Source of the DNA: Candidatus Methanoplasma reticulitermitis
Lineage (GTDB): Archaea; Thermoplasmatota; Thermoplasmata; Methanomassiliicoccales; Methanomethylophilaceae
Length of the DNA stretch: 11,693 nt
Reading direction: 5' to 3'
Assembly: GCA_031287135.1 (NCBI GenBank)
Contig: JAITTK010000013.1
Coordinates: forward strand, 1 to 11,693
Part shown: piece after piece, positions 1-5,469 of the stretch
Position numbering within the stretch: the stretch's first letter is position 1
Layout of the letters: each line of letters starts with the position of its first letter
The notes under the pieces: model-generated
The model's database searches: none
Told to the model about the DNA's origin: nothing
What the model saw: only the letters and a program-made list of their open reading frames with translations
Position numbers and translations under genes: made by a program

Positions 1-394
1 CGAGGTCGCTGCCGAACGTATCGCATACGGATTCGACCATCTTCGCTATCCTTTTCACGTTTACGTTGGTAGCGAGGACATATGTGGCCAGGCACTCCCA
101 CGGTTCCTGTTTCAGTATCCTCATCCCGGGGCAGGATGATGATAACGATGCAACGTACGGATCCGCGCGTGATATCTCTTCGACTATGGCGGAAAGATCA
201 TCCCCGTTTCTGAAATATTTCAGCAATTCGTTCCTATCGGAACATCCGACAGCCTCGAATCCCCGGTCATGTTCTTTCAGGTCCATGACATCCCTGCCGA
301 TGACCCCGTTCCAGATCTCGCCCCTTTTAACCCATCTGTGTGCCTGCCCGCATCCGAGGGTGGGATCGAGAGAAACGTCCAGCTCTATCTTCAC
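1..394 (-). CDS. 8-oxoguanine DNA glycosylase, OGG1/AlkA-like (N-terminal part, runs off left edge)
   Basis: Open minus-strand frame of 131 codons with no stop, starting at GTG 394-392 and leaving the window. The translation matches the OGG N-terminal domain: an LDPTLGCGQAHRW segment near residue 9, then IWNGVIG, then GMRILKQEPWECLATYVLATN, which is the family's usual lead into the helix-hairpin-helix domain. Such enzymes excise oxidised guanine from DNA. The catalytic lysine and aspartate would lie beyond the left edge, so activity cannot be judged here. GTG is chosen because an in-frame TGA lies three codons upstream (403-401) and the fold's first strand begins a few residues later. An ATG at 404 is in another frame. 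No clear ribosome site precedes it. Family assignment is firm; the start is less so. Confidence 0.85.
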   Translation of the reverse strand, partial: MKIELDVSLDPTLGCGQAHRWVKRGEIWNGVIGRDVMDLKEHDRGFEAVGCSDRNELLKYFRNGDDLSAIVEEISRADPYVASLSSSCPGMRILKQEPWECLATYVLATNVNVKRIAKMVESVCDTFGSDL

Positions 395-467
395 GGGGAT
401 TCATGGGCGAATCAGGCTAAATGGTTTGCTGCGATCTCCATACAGCTCATCATGATCGGGAAGTGCA

Positions 468-546
468 TCGGAACCGGCAATCAGGCGGCGGACGACACCG
501 TAGACAGGTCTGCGGCCGTTTCCGGGCCGTACGCTTTCTGTTCCGA
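468..546. repeat. GC-rich inverted-repeat segment, possible structured RNA
   Basis: TCGGAAC at 468-474 is perfectly complementary to GTTCCGA at 540-546. Inside it lies a second hairpin, CGGCC 513-517 with GGCCG 525-529 and a 7-nt loop, extendable by a G-T and a T-A pair. The outer arms and length resemble a tRNA, but there is no T-loop consensus or D-arm, so I do not call a tRNA. It may be a structured leader, an ncRNA or chance folding of GC-rich DNA. Confidence 0.3.
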
Positions 547-552
547 CCTAAG

Positions 553-560
553 TTAAATAT
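553..560 (+). promoter_or_regulatory. TATA box for the DEDDh exonuclease gene
   Basis: TTAAATAT lies about 48 nt before the ATG at 605. Transcription starting about 26 nt downstream would give a leader of about 20-25 nt that includes the ribosome site at 593-598. Confidence 0.55.
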
Positions 561-592
561 TCCGCCGACATCCAGATCATCGACGAATCATC

Positions 593-598
593 AGGAGG
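593..598 (+). promoter_or_regulatory. Shine-Dalgarno site of the exonuclease
   Basis: AGGAGG ends 6 nt before the ATG at 605. It is the strongest ribosome site in the window and fixes this start. Confidence 0.75.
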
Positions 599-604
599 CT
601 AACG

Positions 605-1165
605 ATGGACAGGTTCGCGGTCATAGACACGGAGACGACATGGGGGGACGATGTCATGTCGATCGGTGTTGTGATAGCGGACCGCGAGAGCTTTGAAGCG
701 GTGGACGAGCGGTACTATGTACTCACACCGTACAACATGCACGGAGGTATGTACTCCGGCGCGCTTTACGCCAAAGGCGTGCGGCCGCATCTGGAATGCT
801 GCAGACCGGACGCGACCTCGGATCTGGACGGCTTCCTTCTCGATAACGGCATATCATCGGTCTTCGCATACAACGCGTCCTTCGACCGCCGCCATCTGCC
901 GGAACTGGCGGGATACGATTGGTATGATATCATGAAGGTCGCGGCGTACAGGCAGCACAACCCCGGCATACCTAACGAGGCGGACTGCTGCAGGACAGGA
1001 AGACTGAGACGCGGGTACGGCGTGGAGAGTGTCTACAGGATGCTCAGCGGCGATCGCAGTTATAACGAGACGCACAACGCGCTGACGGACGCCGCGGACG
1101 AACTTACCATAATGAAGATGTTGCGGCGGTGTCTGGAGGAGTACGGGCCGGCGAGGATAGGGTGA
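605..1165 (+). CDS. DnaQ-like 3'-5' exonuclease (DEDDh family)
   Basis: A 186-residue single-domain protein. All three exonuclease motifs are visible: Exo I as IDTET (D8, E10), Exo II as YNASFD (D94), and Exo III as H157 followed by D162, the H-x4-D form that defines the DEDDh subgroup. These residues bind two metal ions and hydrolyse 3' ends of DNA or RNA. The length fits a stand-alone proofreading-type or RNA-processing exonuclease with no polymerase fused. Which nucleic acid it acts on cannot be told from sequence. The start is set by the AGGAGG site at 593-598. The gene is convergent with the downstream ATPase, with only 20 bp between the two stop codons and no obvious terminator. Whether it works with the nearby glycosylase is speculation, since the two are divergently oriented. 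Confidence 0.88.
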   Translation: MDRFAVIDTETTWGDDVMSIGVVIADRESFEAVDERYYVLTPYNMHGGMYSGALYAKGVRPHLECCRPDATSDLDGFLLDNGISSVFAYNASFDRRHLPELAGYDWYDIMKVAAYRQHNPGIPNEADCCRTGRLRRGYGVESVYRMLSGDRSYNETHNALTDAADELTIMKMLRRCLEEYGPARIG

Positions 1166-1185
1166 GGCCCGCACCGGCGGCGGCA

Positions 1186-2460
1186 TCACGGTCCCAGCGA
1201 GGTTATCGGCACGACGAACACCCCATCCGGGCGTTCGTAAGCGTAATCCGTCATCCCGCATACTATGCACAGGGCGGACGGAGGCCTGCCCTCTTTCAGG
1301 AACAGATCCTTTAAGGAGAGCAATCTCCTGGCGGCTTCGTCCGTCTGTCCCATGCCCAGTTTTATCTCGAATGCCCCCCATCGCCCGTCTGGAAGCTCGG
1401 TGACCGCATCGATCTCCCTTCCTCTTCCGTCACGGTAATGGAAAAGTTTCCCTCCTATGTGTTCCGAGTATATCCTGAGATCGTGCATGCAAAGGGATTC
1501 GAACATGAATCCGAAGGTGTTCAGATCGTTCATCAGGGCCTCCCGGTCCAGTCCCAGAGAGGCGATGGCCAACGAGACATCGGCCAGATGACGTTTTGGC
1601 GTCTTGCCGATGCGCACGTCAGACCTGACGTTCGGCCTGAAGCTGGGGACCTCATTGATCAGGTGTATCCTGTCCAGACAGTCCATGTAGTCGTAGTATG
1701 TCTCTATCGCGATGTTCTCGTCATCGAACCTCTTCATGTCTTTCATGACCGTGGCATCGGAGGCCAGTGTGCTCTCGTTGCGCGAAAGGGACCTGAGAAG
1801 CATCCTCATCTTGTTCGCCTGTCTCACTCTGCCGTCGAGCCTGCAGGCGTCATCTGTAGCCGAATCGACATATCCCTTAAGTACAAGACCTATGATGTCC
1901 CTGTCCGATCCGACTGAGCCCGGCCACCCTCCGCGTATCGTGAGGTCTATGAGATGATTAAGGGAGGCTTCCCCGCATCTGACCATCTCCATTCTCCCGT
2001 CGAGGATGTTCTTCAGGGTCACCTTGCCGTCCGAGTCTCCGGTTTCGAATAGGGTCATCGTATCCATTTTCACCGTTCCTATGCGTCCGGCACCGCTGTG
2101 GATGTAGGATTCCCTTTTAGGTACCGATGACCCGGTTAGGATGAACCTTCCTTTTTTCGGATTCGAATCCACGTCCGTACGCACAGCATCCCAGATCCGG
2201 GGCACCTCCTGCCATTCGTCTATCAGTCGGGGGGATTCTCCGGACAGGGCCTTCGCGATGTCCGCAAGAACGATATCCCTGTTCCTGATCGGTCCTGTGC
2301 TGTCGGCCACTTTCATCTCGCTGTTGGAGTGATTCTCCGCGGTCCAGGTCTTCCCGCACCATTTGGGCCCTTCTATACTGACGGCGCCGAAGGCACCCAG
2401 CATCCTCTCAATATGGGCGTCTATCAACCTGGGCTTATAACCTAAAGGAGTGAGGGTCAT
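1186..2460 (-). CDS. AAA+ ATPase with C-terminal DUF4143 nuclease-like domain (ATPase 1)
   Basis: A 424-residue protein. The N-terminal AAA_14-type domain has Walker A GPKWCGKT (31-38), Walker B LIDE (79-82) and sensor-1-like LTGSS (108-112). The C-terminal half has the DUF4143 layout, with FES near 320, REID (348-351) and FEIK (364-367). The spacing D351 / E365-x-K367 resembles a PDDEXK nuclease core. The role of the family is not established; proposals include defence or DNA maintenance. The only good start is the ATG at 2460, directly after the palindromic repeats. A TATA-like box 26 nt upstream suggests a leaderless transcript. It lies downstream of a second DUF4143 ATPase in the same direction, but 362 bp of AT-rich DNA separates them, so they are probably transcribed separately. 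The gene is intact. Confidence 0.88.
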   Translation of the reverse strand: MTLTPLGYKPRLIDAHIERMLGAFGAVSIEGPKWCGKTWTAENHSNSEMKVADSTGPIRNRDIVLADIAKALSGESPRLIDEWQEVPRIWDAVRTDVDSNPKKGRFILTGSSVPKRESYIHSGAGRIGTVKMDTMTLFETGDSDGKVTLKNILDGRMEMVRCGEASLNHLIDLTIRGGWPGSVGSDRDIIGLVLKGYVDSATDDACRLDGRVRQANKMRMLLRSLSRNESTLASDATVMKDMKRFDDENIAIETYYDYMDCLDRIHLINEVPSFRPNVRSDVRIGKTPKRHLADVSLAIASLGLDREALMNDLNTFGFMFESLCMHDLRIYSEHIGGKLFHYRDGRGREIDAVTELPDGRWGAFEIKLGMGQTDEAARRLLSLKDLFLKEGRPPSALCIVCGMTDYAYERPDGVFVVPITSLGP

Positions 2461-2462
2461 AG

Positions 2463-2525
2463 TTAACAGAAGGTTTTCCTTCTATTTAACAGAAGGTTTT
2501 CCTTCTATTCGATAGAAAGTTTTCC
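2463..2525. repeat. Three tandem 23-bp palindromic units upstream of ATPase 1
   Basis: Units start at 2463, 2486 and 2509. The first two are identical over about 22 bp and each contains a perfect inverted repeat, AGAAGG-TTTT-CCTTCT (2468-2483 and 2491-2506). The third (2509-2525) keeps the left part, with TAGAAAGTTTTCC, but has lost the right arm. The array abuts the ATPase 1 start codon and overlaps its TATA box, the position expected for an operator. Confidence 0.85.
2483..2489 (-). promoter_or_regulatory. TATA-like box for ATPase 1
   Basis: Read on the minus strand it is TTAAATA, centred 26 nt from the ATG at 2460. That geometry predicts a transcript that starts at or beside the ATG (leaderless). 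The box sits at the junction of two palindromic units. Confidence 0.45.
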
Positions 2526-2545
2526 AAAAGATATCTTTGCAGCAT

Positions 2546-2612
2546 CAATTAATTCTGTTATACAAGGAAATCTTTTGATTTTTATGGAAGTTTTCCTCTT
2601 ATAATAGAAATT
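2546..2612. repeat. Shared upstream module, copy 1
   Basis: About 67 bp that recurs at 4082-4149 before the second ATPase gene. The two copies share an identical 13-mer ATTAATTCTGTTA and an identical 20-nt block (2564-2583 here), and both finish with AT(A/G)ATAGAAAT. Each contains a small palindrome, AAATC-TTTT-GATTT (2568-2581 here). By eye about 80% of positions match. It lies about 86 bp from the ATPase 1 ATG. Confidence 0.85.
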
Positions 2613-2822
2613 ATTGGATGTGTGATTCGTGATGAATCTTTTGCCTGCGCTGGGTTTGCCGATGCCCATCAGTATTCTTTCAGTAAAAACCGAGAAGAGA
2701 ACATAAGCGGATCGGATCGGGGTCTACGTCACTGCCGTCCTATTCGGAAAGCCATTTTGACACATACCCGGCGGAGATTGCGGCGGGTACCTCGGATCCG
2801 TCGGGATGCATTCGGACGCATT
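2613..2822. other. Intergenic region between the two ATPase genes, no confident gene
   Basis: About 210 bp beyond the shared module. No long frame is convincing. On the minus strand a 23-codon ORF runs from ATG 2811 to TAG 2742-2740 (MHPDGSEVPAAISAGYVSKW, then LSE) and would continue in frame for about 19 more codons to a TGA if the TAG were read through. An inverted pair ACCCG 2766-2770 / CGGGT 2784-2788 could be part of a terminator for the upstream ATPase. Both are weak. Confidence 0.4.
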
Positions 2823-4016
2823 TCACCAATCGTCCGCGGTCAGGAATTCCTTCAGATCACGGTATACGATGCCGTCGACATCGTCCCCGCTCTTCCAGAA
2901 AGGGTCCATGCCGATCACATATCTCGGATATCCGTCATCGATCCGTTTCAGGTTCCCGAATTCCCGTTCGACGACGGCATCGGAGGATATTAGGTACGTG
3001 GCCTGTATGTACATCCTCTTCCCGGCCTTCGATGCGATGAAGTCGATCTCGTTCCCGCCGAGCTTCCCTATGCTCACATCGTACCCTCTTGTGGTCAGCT
3101 CGTTGAAGAGCACATTCTCGATGTGCCCCGAGATGTCGTCCTTCCTGAACCCCATGACAGCGTACTTCAGGCCCAGGTCCGTAAGGTAGTACTTGTACTC
3201 GGACTCCAGCAGCCTCTTCCCCTTGAGGTCGTAGCGTTTCGTCTTGCGGATGAAACATGCTTCTTCGAGATGATCGATGTACGAGTACAGCGTATCCTTG
3301 CCGATCGGGTCCCCCTCGGAATGCATTTTGTTGTAGATGTTGAATGGGGATGTGGACTTCCCGACGTTGTCGCACAGGAACAATACGAGCCTGTCCAGCG
3401 TTCCCGTGCTCCTTATGTCGTGGCGCTTGATTATGTCCTTCAGGACCACAGTGGAATGGATGTCCGACAGAGCGGACATCGCGCTCTCGTCCGACAGGTT
3501 CATGGTCCAGATCAGGGGGAATCCTCCCCTCCGGAGATATTCTCCGAACACGTCTTCGTCCCCCTCGTACCTCTCCCTGAACATAAGGCATTCCCTGTAT
3601 GTCAGCGGCTGGACGGAGATCGTGTTCAATCTCCCGCTCAGGTATGTGGAATACTCCCCGGACAGCATGTGGGAGTTGGAACCGGAGATGTAGATGTCAC
3701 AGCAGTCCTCGGCGATCAGGGATCTTATCGCTTTCTCCCAATCACCGATGTCCTGTATCTCGTCCACGAAGAGACAGTTCCTCCGGCCGGCGGCGAGCCT
3801 GCCCTTGACGTAATCGTAAAACGCGCGCACGTCCCTCAGCGGGGCACTGTCCATGAACTCCATGTTGATCCTGATGATGTTCGCGTCCGGATCAGCTGCA
3901 AGAATTCGTTCCGCTGTCATGTCCATCAGCGTGGATTTCCCGCACCTCCTTATGCCGACGAACACCTTGGCGTTGCGGTTCCCGATGAATGGGGAGACAC
4001 GGTCCAGATAGAGCAT
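2823..4016 (-). CDS. AAA+ ATPase with C-terminal DUF4143 domain (ATPase 2)
   Basis: A 397-residue protein from ATG 4016. It begins MLYLDRVSPFIG, the typical N-terminus of this class. Walker A is GIRRCGKST (21-29), Walker B is LFVDE (D85, E86), and a sensor-like SGSN ends near residue 114. A winged-helix-like middle part leads to the DUF4143 domain: ENVLFNELTTRGYDV, NEID (E323, D325) and YIQATY (Q338), where Q replaces the usual acidic residue of a PDDEXK core. The open frame extends upstream to 4256, but that extension reads through the shared AT-rich module, which is non-coding before ATPase 1, so I reject it. It is the same class as ATPase 1 but strongly diverged, so not a recent duplicate. 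No strong ribosome site is visible. Confidence 0.87.
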   Translation of the reverse strand: MLYLDRVSPFIGNRNAKVFVGIRRCGKSTLMDMTAERILAADPDANIIRINMEFMDSAPLRDVRAFYDYVKGRLAAGRRNCLFVDEIQDIGDWEKAIRSLIAEDCCDIYISGSNSHMLSGEYSTYLSGRLNTISVQPLTYRECLMFRERYEGDEDVFGEYLRRGGFPLIWTMNLSDESAMSALSDIHSTVVLKDIIKRHDIRSTGTLDRLVLFLCDNVGKSTSPFNIYNKMHSEGDPIGKDTLYSYIDHLEEACFIRKTKRYDLKGKRLLESEYKYYLTDLGLKYAVMGFRKDDISGHIENVLFNELTTRGYDVSIGKLGGNEIDFIASKAGKRMYIQATYLISSDAVVEREFGNLKRIDDGYPRYVIGMDPFWKSGDDVDGIVYRDLKEFLTADDW

Positions 4017-4081
4017 CCTCGGTACGTTGCCTGTGATATCATCACCGTTCCATAATAGGCAGGGATAGTTATCAATTTTTC
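4017..4081 (-). promoter_or_regulatory. Probable promoter region of ATPase 2
   Basis: Lies between the ATG at 4016 and the shared module. On the minus strand a weak TATA-like CCTATTATGG occurs around 4050-4059, about 38 nt before the ATG. A GGTGAT element, similar to an archaeal anti-SD match, is too far from the ATG to act on it. Confidence 0.3.
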
Positions 4082-4149
4082 GATTAATTCTGTTACATAA
4101 GGAAATCTTTTGATTTTTTAGGAAAGTTTTACTTGTATGATAGAAATCA
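4082..4149. repeat. Shared upstream module, copy 2
   Basis: Second copy of the module at 2546-2612, in the same orientation relative to its ATPase gene and 66 bp from the chosen ATG. The identical 20-nt block is at 4099-4118, and the AAATC-TTTT-GATTT palindrome is at 4103-4116. Unlike copy 1, it is not followed by the AGAAGG palindromes. Confidence 0.85.
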
Positions 4150-4160
4150 CCTCTCGTTAA

Positions 4161-4200
4161 ATCCGGCAACGGATCCCCGCCGGATGGCGTACAGCCGGAT
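4161..4200. repeat. Inverted repeat with two alternative right arms
   Basis: ATCCGGC 4161-4167 can pair perfectly with GCCGGAT at 4179-4185 or with a second copy at 4194-4200. The two hairpins are mutually exclusive. Confidence 0.55.
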
Positions 4201-4526
4201 TCACGGCCAAATGCCGAGTCGCAGCGAGGGTCGCTCCGACTCTTGAACTCGTTCATATGCTTTCGTCGCGCCGTCGGCGGTCGTCGTCACCACGTGGGCA
4301 TTCGATATAACCTTGATACCATCTCGCTCGATGATGAAACCGCTGCCGTACGCAGTGCTCTTGTCTGCGGTGCCGCAGTCGATCTCCACTGCGCCTTTCA
4401 TGAAATGTTCCGTATCCAAAGAACCGTCGTCGGTGTCTGCGATGAAGAACAAGTACATGCCGGAGGTCAAAGCTACAGCGGAGACCATAAGGGACAGAAG
4501 GCAAACAGAAGCGGTTTTCTGTCCAT
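4201..4526 (-). pseudogene. Truncated, frameshifted trypsin/HtrA-like serine protease remnant
   Basis: From 4488 the frame encodes a hydrophobic stretch (MVSAVALTSGMYLFFIA), a short linker, then GSGFIIERDGIKVISNAHVV. This is the N-terminal barrel of trypsin/HtrA-like proteases, with the catalytic histidine in NAHVV. The likely original start is ATG 4526, one base after the TGA of the upstream 164-residue gene. From there the frame breaks at a run of four A (minus strand, 4518-4515). One extra A would give MDRKTASVCLLSL, joined smoothly to the membrane segment. The 3' part with the catalytic Asp and Ser is missing: similarity stops near 4265 and the frame ends in a hairpin-derived tail. The exported or membrane-anchored protease was probably co-transcribed with the 164-residue gene. 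A non-functional remnant is most likely; a sequencing error at the A run could explain the frameshift but not the truncation. Confidence 0.7.
4216..4242. repeat. Strong 27-nt hairpin
   Basis: GAGTCG-C-AGCGA-GGG-TCGCT-C-CGACTC: 6 bp, one C-C mismatch, 5 bp and a 3-nt loop. It lies within the last codons of the protease remnant. It could be a terminator without a T tract or the end of an inserted or repetitive element. Confidence 0.7.
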
Positions 4527-4527
4527 G

Positions 4528-5022
4528 TCAGACATCCGTGAATTTGTAGAACGTATCGACCTTGAACCTGAATGAATCTATTCCTTCACCTGCGAATCTG
4601 AGGTTGTCCACATTCATCTCAATCAAGTTGATGTCCTCAGGTCTCTGCGGTGCGGTCTCGCTCCACTGTGAGACATACCAGAACTCCCCCATCTCCTTTA
4701 CGTTCTTCCTTATGAATGCAGTAAGTCTAGTGAGGGCCCGGACCGATGCCTCGTTCCATTCCCTGATCCACTCGGGATCGTCCTTCCAATTGGCCGGATA
4801 AGTAAACCTGTTGCTACAAAATTCGCATCCATATTTCGGCAAGACGTCCCTGACCGGATCGAACATCCCCTCGTATGTTTCGCTGATCGTCGGCCAATAG
4901 TATATCCAATCTATGTCCTCATCCGGATACATGAACGGTTTCCCGTTCTCCGCTTTTGGGTCCTGAATCATGACATTCAGGCTAAGCGGTTCCGGCGTGA
5001 ATACGAAACATCCGTGGCCCAT
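4528..5022 (-). CDS. Unknown 164-residue protein with a broken tandem paralogue
   Basis: An intact frame from ATG 5022 to TGA 4530-4528. I do not recognise the family. It has no signal peptide or membrane segment and is acidic and rich in aromatic residues (EDIDWIYYWP near 35-44, WKDDPEWIREWNEAS near 78-92). One CEFC pair near residues 66-69 could bind metal, but a single pair is weak evidence. The C-terminal 38 residues (RPEDINLIEMNVDNLRFAGE onward) are closely repeated in the fragment at 5045-5335, so selection or duplication has acted on this family here. Its start lies 22 bp after that fragment's stop, and its stop is one base from the probable protease start, so the three probably formed one operon. 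Small acidic proteins in decaying tandem arrays are common among immunity or accessory proteins, but nothing here shows such a role. Confidence 0.65.
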   Translation of the reverse strand: MGHGCFVFTPEPLSLNVMIQDPKAENGKPFMYPDEDIDWIYYWPTISETYEGMFDPVRDVLPKYGCEFCSNRFTYPANWKDDPEWIREWNEASVRALTRLTAFIRKNVKEMGEFWYVSQWSETAPQRPEDINLIEMNVDNLRFAGEGIDSFRFKVDTFYKFTDV

Positions 5023-5044
5023 ACTATCATCTCATCATCAGATA

Positions 5045-5335
5045 TCAAATATCCGTGAATTTACAGGACGTATCCATTTTGAAATAAAAAGGGTCTATGC
5101 CTTCCCCTGCTAATTTCAGATCGTCCACGTTCATCTCGATTATCTTAATGTCCTCCGGCTTTTCCGGCACCGGACAGTCCATACGCCATCGCAAATGGCC
5201 GATCCAATGTATGCGTGAGGATTTCCGAAATACGATTCCCGTGAAGATCAGGGCCACCGATCCATTATGGGAACCGTCTGGGATTCCAACGGCCCGCATG
5301 CGAACCAAGCGATTATGAGCCCGGTGCGGCTGCAA
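5045..5335 (-). pseudogene. Truncated tandem copy of the 164-residue gene
   Basis: The last 38 residues (KPEDIKIIEMNVDDLKLAGE onward) align without gaps to the end of the neighbouring 164-residue protein, and the DNA of the two 3' ends is clearly alike over about 120 bp. Weaker similarity continues back through VFRKSSRIHW, against AFIRKN...EFWYVSQW. Before that the frame reads as an unrelated, arginine-rich segment. Between about 5310 and 5410, another minus-strand frame reads WDYIIAVWIRGFDMPGRGF, which may be the displaced remains of the neighbour's DIDWIYYWP region. A frameshifted, decaying duplicate is the simplest explanation. A functional short protein starting at 5335 or 5299 is possible but less likely. 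Confidence 0.7.
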
Positions 5336-5349
5336 AACCCCGTCCGGGC
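5319..5349. repeat. Short inverted repeat
   Basis: GCCCGG 5319-5324 pairs with CCGGGC 5344-5349 across a 19-nt spacer, at the 5' edge of the broken tandem copy. Its function is unknown. Confidence 0.35.
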
Positions 5350-5422
5350 ATATCGAACCCGCGGATCCACACGGCGATGATATAGTCCCAAACGCATGAC
5401 GCGCACGGATGAGACAGGGTCC

Positions 5423-5429
5423 TTTATCG
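5423..5429 (+). promoter_or_regulatory. Candidate TATA box for the endonuclease IV-like gene
   Basis: TTTATCG lies about 44 nt before the ATG at 5470, the same geometry as the exonuclease and gyrB promoters. The match to the consensus is only moderate. Confidence 0.35.
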
Positions 5430-5469
5430 CTTGATAACCATGAAATACGCGTTAAGACATAGGAGCATC

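Larger units (their letters stand above)
401..571 (-). other. Possible small or broken ORF with in-frame TAG
   Basis: Minus-strand frame from ATG 571-569 to TGA 403-401, interrupted by TAG at codon 8 (550-548). The part after the TAG is 48 codons with a protein-like composition, ending in a segment read as DELYGDRSKPFSLIRP. It has no ATG, GTG or TTG of its own. It ends in the same frame as, and 6 nt before, the glycosylase GTG. It could be a gene remnant, a read-through amber ORF, or chance. The exonuclease TATA box overlaps its 5' end, which argues against a simple gene. Arginine codons here are mainly CGC/CGG, unlike the AGG-rich neighbours. I do not recognise the product. Confidence 0.22.

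Noticed and set aside
66..455. Plus-strand frame at the left edge
   Set aside because: The opposite strand encodes a clear OGG N-terminal domain.
468..546. tRNA gene
   Set aside because: The outer arms fit, but there is no D arm, anticodon arm or TTCRA T-loop on either strand.
2463..2525. CRISPR array
   Set aside because: The units are contiguous with no spacers and there are only three of them.
3123..4055. Long plus-strand frame opposite ATPase 2
   Set aside because: It is antisense to a protein with clear Walker and DUF4143 motifs, with no promoter or family signal of its own.
4150..4200. Remnant of a GDSGGP serine-protease motif (SGGDPL in one minus frame)
   Set aside because: The residue order does not match, the frame differs, and the segment is a palindromic repeat, so resemblance is probably chance.
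4017..4256. Eighty-codon N-terminal extension of ATPase 2
   Set aside because: It translates the AT-rich shared module, which is clearly non-coding before ATPase 1, and the family N-terminus begins at the ATG at 4016.
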